From Tateyamaria sp. (GTDB lineage Bacteria; Pseudomonadota; Alphaproteobacteria; Rhodobacterales; Rhodobacteraceae), in contig JABITU010000252.1 in assembly GCA_018668195.1 (NCBI GenBank), forward strand, positions 1 through 5,485: DNA of 5,485 nucleotides, given 5' to 3'. The notes below the pieces were generated by a model, which saw only the letters and a program-made list of their open reading frames with translations, did not search any database and was not told the DNA's origin. The translations under genes were made by a program, and so were the position numbers. How positions within the stretch are numbered: position 1 is the first letter of the stretch; each line of letters starts with the position of its first letter. Of this stretch, positions 1-5,485 are shown one piece after another.

Positions 1-1
1 A

Positions 2-895
2 GAAGACGAAGACAGCGGCACCGAAATTGAGATCGATGCATCGTTTACAATGTCTGCAGAAGAAAAACTGAAGACGCTTGATTTTGAACAGATGAGCACC
101 GCAGAGATGGCCCAGGCCAAGGCAATTCTTGCGCGTATGAAGCTGCCAGTTGATCCGATTCGAGCGCGCCGAACCCGCGCGGCGGACGCAGGTCGGATTG
201 ATGCCGCGCGCACGCTTCGTGCGGCAATGCGGCAGGGTGGCGAATTGCATGATCTGAAGTGGAAGACGCCGAAACTGCGATATCCAAACCTTGTTGTACT
301 TTGCGATATCTCTGGCTCCATGAGCCAGTAGTCTCGGGTTGTTTTGCACTTCTTGCACGCGGTATCGAATTCAAAGGGCGCGGGCTGGGCAAAGGTACAT
401 GCCTTTACGTTTGGTACGCGGCTTACGAATATCACCCGTCATCTGGCCCAGCGAGATGTGGACGCAGCCCTGAAAGCAGCAGGAGCAGAGGCACAAGACT
501 GGGAAGGGGGCACGCGGATCGGAGCATGTCTAGAGGCTTTTAACCGTGATTGGTCGCGTCGGGTCTTGGGGCAAGGATCGGTCATGCTATTGATCACGGA
601 CGGGCTGGATCGGGACGATCCGCAGGCCTTGGCCAAACAAATGGAGCGTCTTCAGCTGTCGGCTCGCCGCCTCATCTGGATAAACCCTCTTTTAAGGTGG
701 GATGCTTTTGCACCAAAAGCCCGAGGCATTGCCGCAATGCTGCCTTATGTAGACAGCTTTCGCGCGGGCCATTCGATAGCATCACTTGAGGCGCTGGCTC
801 AGGTGATTTCGAACCGGGATGATGTTGGCGACCGAGATAGGCTTCTGCGTATGATGTCAGATGATGGGCTGCCGGAGCGGTCTGTTTTGCGGTAG
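2..895 (+). pseudogene. CoxE-like VWA-domain protein, 5' end off the window, interrupted by an in-frame amber codon
   Basis: The reading frame is open from the left edge to TAG at 893-895 except for one in-frame TAG at 329-331. Numbering visible codons from position 2, the pieces in order are: an acidic stretch (1-12); a helical 'DFEQMSTAEMAQAK' segment and Arg-rich linker (about 32-90); the VWA fold from about 98; and a short C-terminal tail. The metal-ion-dependent adhesion site is complete across both halves: D102-x-S104-x-S106 before the stop, and T171 (in EGGTR) and D200 (in ITDGLD) after it. Blocks such as FTFGTRLTNITRHL and RRLIWINPLLRWD match the CoxE/COG3552 family as I know it. In cox clusters, CoxE acts with the MoxR-type AAA+ ATPase CoxD in maturing CO dehydrogenase. 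Many homologues lie outside cox clusters and have no assigned substrate, so I give no symbol. The family is usually near 400 aa, so roughly 100 residues are missing to the left. The ATG at 50 has no upstream Shine-Dalgarno and is probably internal. The stop would remove most of the VWA fold, so I call a recent nonsense allele or a base error. Confidence 0.75.
329..331 (+). other. Premature in-frame TAG (amber) codon in the VWA gene
   Basis: The codons around it read Gly-Ser-Met-Ser-Gln-TAG-Ser-Arg-Val-Val-Leu-His-Phe-Leu-His. CoxE-like proteins typically have Tyr between SMSx and SR, so a single change of the third base of TAC or TAT to G explains the stop. There is no frameshift: the downstream 187 codons are in the same frame and contain no other stop before 893. 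Restart looks unlikely. The nearest in-frame candidate is TTG at 344 with no Shine-Dalgarno, and the next in-frame ATG is at 584, deep inside the domain. Confidence 0.9.
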
Positions 896-903
896 CCGCA
901 AAA
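885..903. terminator. Perfect hairpin at the 3' end of the VWA gene, between convergent genes
   Basis: The arms TTTTGCGG (885-892) and CCGCAAAA (896-903) are exact reverse complements. The three-base loop is the VWA gene's own TAG stop codon. The hairpin reads the same in both directions and lies 32 bp beyond the purL stop, so it could end transcripts from either side. Neither strand has a following T-run (the + strand continues GACGCCC, the - strand CAGACC). A classical intrinsic terminator is therefore not shown, and an RNA 3'-end stabiliser is an alternative. Confidence 0.45.
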
Positions 904-934
904 GACGCCCGCCCGCCAACCCTTTCATCTCATT

Positions 935-3094
935 TTAGGCGAATGTTACGCCGAATGTGTTGCGATAAACGGTGCTTAATTCGGACAGTGGCGCGCTAGA
1001 TCTGCCCAGCCGGATGGTATCGCCGGTGAATTTTCCAACGGTTTGGATAGGTACGCCTGCTTGGCCCGCTGCGATCATCAGAGCCTCGGCTTTGTCAAAG
1101 TTACAGGCGATAAGATAGCGCGCCTGATCTTCACCAAAAAGAAAACTGGTGTCTGCACTGTCCAGCACAAGCCCCACTCCGCTTGCTTCGGCCAATTCGA
1201 ATGCGGCCAGGGCAAGGCCGCCGTCACTTAGGTCGGAACAGGCAGTGATTAAGTGCCGATTGTCTCGAATGAACGTTCCGTGGCGCGCTTCGGCGGCGAG
1301 GTCGACAGGAGGGGCGTCACCTTCGGCGCGGCCAAAGGCTTCGGCCAACAATGCAGATTGGCCCAGATGTCCGGTGGTCTCGCCAATGAGGATTGCTACG
1401 TGCCCATTTCGGACCTGGCAGCCGATCATGTGATCCGTGTGTGTGATCAGTCCAACGGCACCAATGGTTGGTGTGGGGAGGATCGCTGCCCCGTCGGTTT
1501 CATTGTAAAGCGACACATTGCCAGAGACTATTGGCATGTCGAGCGCAGTGACCGCTTGCCCGATCCCGTCGATTGCACCGACGAATTGCCCCATTATCTG
1601 CGGCTTTTCTGGGTTGCCGAAATTCATGTTGTCTGTCGTGGCCAGAGGGGTGGCACCCACCGCACAAAGATTTCGGTAAGCTTCGGCTACGGCTTGCTTG
1701 CCGCCCTCAATTGGGTTGGCCTTTACATAGCGTGGCGTGACGTCGGATGTGAAAGCGAGGGCCTTGTCGGTGCCGTGCACTCGGATTACACCGCTGCCGA
1801 TGCCGGGCGTGCGTGCGCTGTCGGCCATGACCATGGTGTCGTATTGCTCGTAAACCCATTGTTTTGCAGCATAATTCGGGCTTGTAATCAATGTGCGCAG
1901 ACCATCGATTGGGTCGATGCTGGGCACCTTTTCAAGGGGTGCGGCTTGGGGTGTTGGTACCCACGGGCGGTCATATTCAGGGGCTTCGGAGGACAGTTTT
2001 GACAGTGGTAGATCAGCTTTTGTCTGACCCTTGTGCACAATGACGAACCGATCTTCGGCAATGGTTTCACCGACTATAGCAAAATCGAGATCCCATTTGT
2101 CAAAGACGGCTTTTGCCTCGGCTTCCAGTTCGGGGCGAAGCACCATCAGCATGCGCTCTTGGCTTTCGGAGAGCATCATCTCATAGGCCGTCATTTGCTC
2201 TTCGCGCACGGGCACATCATCAAGGTTGAGACGGACGCCGAGCCCACCTTTGTCGCCCATTTCGACCGCGGAACACGTCAGGCCGGCGGCCCCCATATCC
2301 TGAATTGAGATGACTGCGCCAGTTGCCATCAACTCAAGCGTGGCCTCCATCAGGCGTTTTTCGGTGAACGGGTCGCCGACCTGAACGGTGGGGCGCTTTT
2401 CTTCGATTGTATCATCAAATTCAGCGCTGGCCATGGTGGCACCACCAACGCCGTCTCGGCCCGTTTTGGCACCTAGATAAACGACAGGCATGCCGATCCC
2501 AGATGCGGCGGAGTAAAAAATCTTGTCTGCATCGGCAAGGCCTGCAGCAAATGCATTTACGAGACAGTTTCCGTTATAGGCCGGATCAAACCGAACCTCG
2601 CCGCCCACGGTCGGTACACCAAACGCATTGCCATAACCGCCGACGCCTTCAACGACACCGTGCACCAGTTGACGAGTCTTTGGATGTGTAACCGCACCAA
2701 AGCTAAGAGCGTTCATGGCCGCGATCGGGCGCGCGCCCATGGTAAACACATCACGCAGGATGCCGCCCACGCCGGTGGCTGCACCCTGATAGGGTTCGAT
2801 GTAGGATGGATGGTTGTGGCTTTCCATCTTGAAAACTACCGCTTGACCGTCGCCAATATCGACGATCCCCGCGTTTTCGCCCGGGCCGCATATTACCTGT
2901 GGGCCGGTGGTCGGCAAAGTACGCAGCCATTTTTTGGAAGATTTATATGAACAATGTTCGTTCCACATGGCCGAGAATATGCCCAGTTCGGTGAAGGTGG
3001 GCGTGCGATCAATGATCTTGAGGATCCTTGCGTACTCGTCTGTGCTGATCCCGTGACTTGCGATTAGGTCCTCGGTGATCTTTGGTTCTTGCAT
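935..3094 (-). CDS. purL: Phosphoribosylformylglycinamidine synthase subunit PurL (FGAM synthase II)
   Basis: This is the cytoplasmic synthetase of the fourth step of de novo purine synthesis. It uses ATP and ammonia to convert FGAR to FGAM. The 719-aa length is that of the short PurL, which needs separate PurQ (glutaminase) and PurS subunits; neither gene is in the window. Visible family motifs, numbered from the chosen start, are: [14 protein letters not shown] with catalytic-region His47; [14 protein letters not shown] near 71-84; the ATP/Mg motif MESHNHPS with Glu91, His93 and His95; [14 protein letters not shown] near 102-115; [12 protein letters not shown] near 212; [13 protein letters not shown] near 264-276; then the second AIRS-like half with [20 protein letters not shown] (486-498), [12 protein letters not shown] and [16 protein letters not shown] (620-635). 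Both halves are complete, with no stops or gaps. Two ATGs lie six bases apart, at 3100 and 3094. I chose 3094 because GGGGGA sits 5 nt before it, because relatives begin M-x-EP, and because it gives the usual length; 3100 would add Met-Asn. The gene is convergent with the VWA gene, 39 bp away, and sits about 209 bp downstream of the channel gene. Confidence 0.97.
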   Translation of the reverse strand: MQEPKITEDLIASHGISTDEYARILKIIDRTPTFTELGIFSAMWNEHCSYKSSKKWLRTLPTTGPQVICGPGENAGIVDIGDGQAVVFKMESHNHPSYIEPYQGAATGVGGILRDVFTMGARPIAAMNALSFGAVTHPKTRQLVHGVVEGVGGYGNAFGVPTVGGEVRFDPAYNGNCLVNAFAAGLADADKIFYSAASGIGMPVVYLGAKTGRDGVGGATMASAEFDDTIEEKRPTVQVGDPFTEKRLMEATLELMATGAVISIQDMGAAGLTCSAVEMGDKGGLGVRLNLDDVPVREEQMTAYEMMLSESQERMLMVLRPELEAEAKAVFDKWDLDFAIVGETIAEDRFVIVHKGQTKADLPLSKLSSEAPEYDRPWVPTPQAAPLEKVPSIDPIDGLRTLITSPNYAAKQWVYEQYDTMVMADSARTPGIGSGVIRVHGTDKALAFTSDVTPRYVKANPIEGGKQAVAEAYRNLCAVGATPLATTDNMNFGNPEKPQIMGQFVGAIDGIGQAVTALDMPIVSGNVSLYNETDGAAILPTPTIGAVGLITHTDHMIGCQVRNGHVAILIGETTGHLGQSALLAEAFGRAEGDAPPVDLAAEARHGTFIRDNRHLITACSDLSDGGLALAAFELAEASGVGLVLDSADTSFLFGEDQARYLIACNFDKAEALMIAAGQAGVPIQTVGKFTGDTIRLGRSSAPLSELSTVYRNTFGVTFA

Positions 3095-3099
3095 GTTCA

Positions 3100-3105
3100 T
3101 CCCCC
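3100..3105 (-). promoter_or_regulatory. Ribosome-binding site of purL (GGGGGA)
   Basis: On the - strand the sequence reads GCCGGGGGATGAACATG. GGGGGA is a good Shine-Dalgarno and lies 5 nt before the ATG at 3092-3094. It directly overlaps the ATG at 3098-3100, leaving that codon no usable spacing. This decides the start in favour of 3094. Confidence 0.65.
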
Positions 3106-3147
3106 GGCGGTTGTGGCGCGTTGTTTAGAGCAGGCAGAGCCCGGGGG
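3101..3147 (-). promoter_or_regulatory. Inverted repeat able to pair with the purL Shine-Dalgarno
   Basis: On the + strand CCCCCGG (3101-3107) and CCGGGGG (3141-3147) are exact reverse complements, separated by 33 bases. In a purL leader RNA this would give a seven-pair, all-G:C stem. One strand of the stem is the five Gs of the ribosome-binding site. Such a stem could lower translation initiation. The distal arm is also part of a CCCGGG palindrome (3140-3145), which offers competing pairings. I recognise no known riboswitch in the leader, and regulation here is inference from the pairing alone. Confidence 0.3.
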
Positions 3148-3303
3148 GAAGGGGCAGAACGCGCTGTTTCAATGACCCGCGCACCATGCGCTGTATTTGG
3201 TTCTGAAATGCCGCTTATGCGCGCCAAGTTGGGTGACCGTGTATTTCTGAGGCTCTGCTTTTATTGGCTGGGTACGTCTTGTACTGAGGGTTTTGTGCCG
3301 ATT
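3106..3303. other. Intergenic region between the channel gene and purL
   Basis: These ~200 bp lie between two genes that both read leftward, and any purL promoter should be here. On the - strand I see TTGGCG (3227-3222) but no matching -10 hexamer at 16-18 nt, and TTGAAA (3173-3168) is followed only by C-rich sequence. No convincing promoter, purine riboswitch or T-tailed terminator for the channel gene is visible. Small hairpins exist, for example GCGCA/TGCGC at 3179-3191 and GTAC/GTAC near 3272-3284, but they are too short to assign. Confidence 0.5.
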
Positions 3304-5485
3304 TTAGTCGCCGGGTTTGCTAGCGGCTGGGGTTTCTTCCACCATCTCTTGTGCGGCTTGCGTGGCGGCAGCGGCAATGGCGGTTTTGTCAGCCTGTGTC
3401 AGTTCATTGTGATCGTCCATGCCTGGGATTGCGACGCGCACTTCGCGGCGGGCAAATTCCAGACCATTTTCTTCGAACGACTTATTGATCCGGTTGTAGA
3501 TTTCCTTGCGCAACGTGAACTGAGTGCCCGGCTTGGCCATAAACTTGCCGCGGATCACGATCCCAACGTCGTCGAATTCAAAAACGCCCTGGCTCTTGAA
3601 GGGTTGCAGGAAATCATCCTTGTACATCTCTTCCTGAATCATCTGGTTGCCGATGTTCTTGAATATCTTTTTGACCTTGTTGGGATCAGTACCAAAGGGG
3701 ACGGTAAAGCGCAGTTTCATGATCACCCAGTCGCGGCTGTAATTGGTGATTTTGGGAATCTCACCGTAGGGAAGGGTGTGAACCGGCCCCTTGTGGTGAC
3801 GCAACTGCATCGAACGAATGGAAATTTTTTCGACTGTGCCCATCGTGCCTTCGACCTCGACATATTCGCCTGTGCGAAAGGCATCATCAATAAGAAAGAA
3901 AATACCCGACACAACGTCTGTTACAAGTTTTTGAGCACCAAAACCAATGGCTAGACCTACGATCCCGGCACCGGCCAACAGCGGCGTGGTATCGATGCCT
4001 ACGTTGCCAAGCGCCAACAACAAGAACACCACTACGATCGCAGCCCGCGCAACCCCAAGGATCAATGGCAGAACAGTCGAAAGCCTTGACCCGCCCGCGC
4101 CTCCGCCATCGCCGCCGCCCATGCTTTCGTCTTCGGGGTCGTAGCCCGATGCGGTTTGTTCAGCGGCCAATTTACGGTTGATCCAGAGCGAGACGCTCTC
4201 GTAGGCCAGATAACCGACCGCTAGGATGATCGTGCCCTCGATCAGGTTTCCAGCCAGTTTCGTTCCAACGCCCGCAGCGGCCATATTGCTGAGGTCAATG
4301 TTCCAGATGCGGGCAACCGAAAGCACAACAAAGCCAAATACGATCACTCGCCCAATGCGGATATAGCTACGGCGTGTCGAGACATAGGCGCGTTCGGCCA
4401 CGGCGCCTTCGCCCGTCATGGGCGGCGTGAGGTGACGCACGAGGCCTCGAACGGTCATGTCGAGCGCGGGCGCAAAAGCCATGATGGTCATTGTCCAAAT
4501 GTGAGGCAGGTGCACCAGAAGTTCAGACTGTCCATAGCTGCCAAGCATCGTTGCCAACCACCAGGTTACAACCGAAGCCGTAATCACAAAATAGGGGAAG
4601 ATGCGCGCTGCGCGTTCTTCACCTGGTGTAATGTCAGGATCGGCCCCGCGCATCATCATCGTGAGGCCGGGGCGCAAGCTCCAGAACACCCAAATGGTAT
4701 AAAGATGCAAGCTTAGGTTTAACCAAAAGTCCGCCCGAGAGGTGGCAACGGCTTCGCCATTCATCGCGAAAAATTGCGGCACAAAATAAGTAAGCCCCAG
4801 AAGTAAAGCAAATGAACCATTGTGAAGGTACATGGTAAGGGCAGTTGCATTGTCGGTGTGTACAATACGGAATTCAGGCCGTTGCGGTGCAAGAAGGAAC
4901 CGAGCAACGGCAAGTGTAACGCGCGGCACAACGATCAAATTTATCCAGATGGATTGGATGTAGGCAGGCATGGCCGTGGCCTGTTGCTCCATCATTCCAA
5001 AGTACACACCCATTACTGGGCCAATCGCTCTGCCGATCATATTGGCCGCGAGAAAGAAAATGACCACAGCGATGATATCAGCTGTCAACCTTTTGGCCAG
5101 AAAACTCAATGTTTCCATGAGAGTGGGCGTATCGCTGACCGTGATGTTCTGCACCCAATTGCGCACCATCCGGCGAAAAGCAAATTCGACCAAAATTGCT
5201 GAAAAAATGGCGATGGCCATAATGGCGATCATCAAGATCAGCCCATCGGTGCCAAGTTGCGCCATGAATGAGTTGAAAGCGTTGGCAAACGAGGCGCCAA
5301 GATCCGGAAGCTTTTCAAAAGCGTCGGCAACGGATAGCGCCACCCCCACGGTTCCTGCATTAAGCAATTCGGCAATGCCGCCGCTTTGCTGTGGCGTCGT
5401 GACCGCCTGAGTGTTGAGCTGGCTGAGTAAAAGGGCACGGACTTCGTTATCGCTGAGCCTTGATATTAATGCGTTAGCAGCGTCC
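3304..5485 (-). CDS. Large MscS-family mechanosensitive ion channel, N-terminus off the window
   Basis: This is an inner-membrane channel expected to open under membrane tension and release solutes during hypo-osmotic shock. The visible 726 residues (numbered from the right edge) carry about eleven hydrophobic segments: near 82-103, 135-155, 178-199, 223-241, 253-273, 295-315, 328-345, 376-394, 414-435, 471-496, and the pore-lining helix 500-532. That last helix has the Gly/Ala pattern AGAGIVGLAIGFGAQ typical of MscS TM3. It is followed by the MscS beta domain (about 533-599, with DDAFRTGEYVEVEG, IRSMQLRHHKG and LPYGEIPKITNYSRDW), the alpha/beta C-terminal domain to about 689, and an Ala-rich tail. 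Size and layout resemble the multi-pass YbiO-type MscS proteins rather than the three-helix MscS. A TTG at 5367 could be read as a start, but the frame stays open for 39 more codons to the edge. Those codons encode a plausible helix (LISRLSDNEVRALLLSQL), so the true start and any signal peptide lie outside. Transcription runs toward purL. Confidence 0.93.
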   Translation of the reverse strand, partial: DAANALISRLSDNEVRALLLSQLNTQAVTTPQQSGGIAELLNAGTVGVALSVADAFEKLPDLGASFANAFNSFMAQLGTDGLILMIAIMAIAIFSAILVEFAFRRMVRNWVQNITVSDTPTLMETLSFLAKRLTADIIAVVIFFLAANMIGRAIGPVMGVYFGMMEQQATAMPAYIQSIWINLIVVPRVTLAVARFLLAPQRPEFRIVHTDNATALTMYLHNGSFALLLGLTYFVPQFFAMNGEAVATSRADFWLNLSLHLYTIWVFWSLRPGLTMMMRGADPDITPGEERAARIFPYFVITASVVTWWLATMLGSYGQSELLVHLPHIWTMTIMAFAPALDMTVRGLVRHLTPPMTGEGAVAERAYVSTRRSYIRIGRVIVFGFVVLSVARIWNIDLSNMAAAGVGTKLAGNLIEGTIILAVGYLAYESVSLWINRKLAAEQTASGYDPEDESMGGGDGGGAGGSRLSTVLPLILGVARAAIVVVFLLLALGNVGIDTTPLLAGAGIVGLAIGFGAQKLVTDVVSGIFFLIDDAFRTGEYVEVEGTMGTVEKISIRSMQLRHHKGPVHTLPYGEIPKITNYSRDWVIMKLRFTVPFGTDPNKVKKIFKNIGNQMIQEEMYKDDFLQPFKSQGVFEFDDVGIVIRGKFMAKPGTQFTLRKEIYNRINKSFEENGLEFARREVRVAIPGMDDHNELTQADKTAIAAAATQAAQEMVEETPAASKPGD
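4090..4119 (-). repeat. Gly-rich linker of the channel (GGGDGGGAGG)
   Basis: Ten codons, made of GGC/GGG/GGA glycines plus one Asp and one Ala, form a low-complexity run inside the channel gene. They follow an acidic YDPEDES segment and lie between the hydrophobic segments at 414-435 and 471-496 (visible numbering). The run probably encodes a flexible loop between the extra N-terminal membrane helices and the MscS core. The DNA is a near-repeat of GCC on the + strand, so its length may vary between relatives. Confidence 0.6.

Noticed and set aside
329..344. A frameshift splitting the VWA gene
   Set aside because: Both halves are in the same frame; the only defect is the TAG codon.
344..895. 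The downstream half of the VWA gene as an independent gene starting at TTG 344
   Set aside because: It begins in the middle of the VWA fold, has no Shine-Dalgarno, and is in the same frame as the upstream half, so it is the remainder of one gene.
940..958. Direct repeat of CGAATGT at the end of purL
   Set aside because: It reflects reuse of the same Thr-Phe codons in the C-terminal TFGVTFA and is conserved as protein, not as a DNA element.
1253..2002. A 249-codon + strand frame inside purL
   Set aside because: It is fully antisense to conserved purL sequence, rich in Cys/Trp/His in a shadow-like composition, and has no ribosome-binding site.
3143..3154. G-rich run GGGGGGAAGGGG as a G-quadruplex
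   Set aside because: Only two G-runs are close together, and a quadruplex needs four.
3009..3227. A 72-codon - strand frame overlapping the purL start, as a leader peptide
   Set aside because: It has a TTG start without a good ribosome-binding site, an Arg/Pro/Ala-rich composition, and an overlap of about 85 bp with purL in another frame. There is no support for it as a real gene.
3082..3954. A 290-codon open frame on the + strand across the purL leader and the channel 3' part
   Set aside because: It lies opposite a channel gene with strong family motifs. Its translation has no recognisable domain and it is explained by the codon bias of the real gene.
4970..5410. A 146-codon + strand frame at the right end
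   Set aside because: It is antisense to membrane segments of the channel, and its hydrophobic-looking translation is a reverse-strand artefact of that gene.

Overview
The window looks like chromosomal DNA from an alphaproteobacterium, most likely the Rhodobacteraceae/roseobacter group. The evidence is the residue-level style of PurL (short form that works with PurS and PurQ), of a CoxE-type von Willebrand A (VWA) protein, and of a large MscS-family channel. Base composition is moderately GC-rich. No RNA genes, insertion sequences or CRISPR arrays are visible. Genus cannot be fixed from this stretch.

Layout: the left end (1-895, + strand) holds the C-terminal ~300 codons of a CoxE-like VWA protein whose start lies off the left edge. 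It carries an in-frame amber codon (TAG, 329-331) just after the metal-binding DxSxS motif, exactly where a Tyr is expected. The rest of the frame is intact to the normal C-terminus. A 39-bp gap, entered by a perfect hairpin that has the VWA stop codon as its loop (885-903), separates it from the convergent purL gene. purL (935-3094, - strand) encodes a full-length phosphoribosylformylglycinamidine synthase subunit II. Upstream of purL is a ~209-bp leader/intergenic region (3095-3303). It contains a strong ribosome-binding site, and a 7-bp all-G:C inverted repeat could hide that site. The right end (3304-5485, - strand) is a multi-pass MscS-family mechanosensitive channel whose N-terminus lies off the right edge.

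The three genes do not form an obvious pathway. PurL is de novo purine synthesis, the channel is osmotic protection, and the VWA protein is probably a partner of a MoxR-type AAA+ ATPase expected further left. The channel and purL share direction but are separated by about 200 bp, so purL probably has its own promoter, although I could not identify convincing -35/-10 boxes. The region is mostly ordinary housekeeping DNA. The points worth a second look are the amber codon in an otherwise preserved VWA gene, the possible SD-masking hairpin before purL, and the stop-codon hairpin between the convergent genes. I do not see an undescribed system here.
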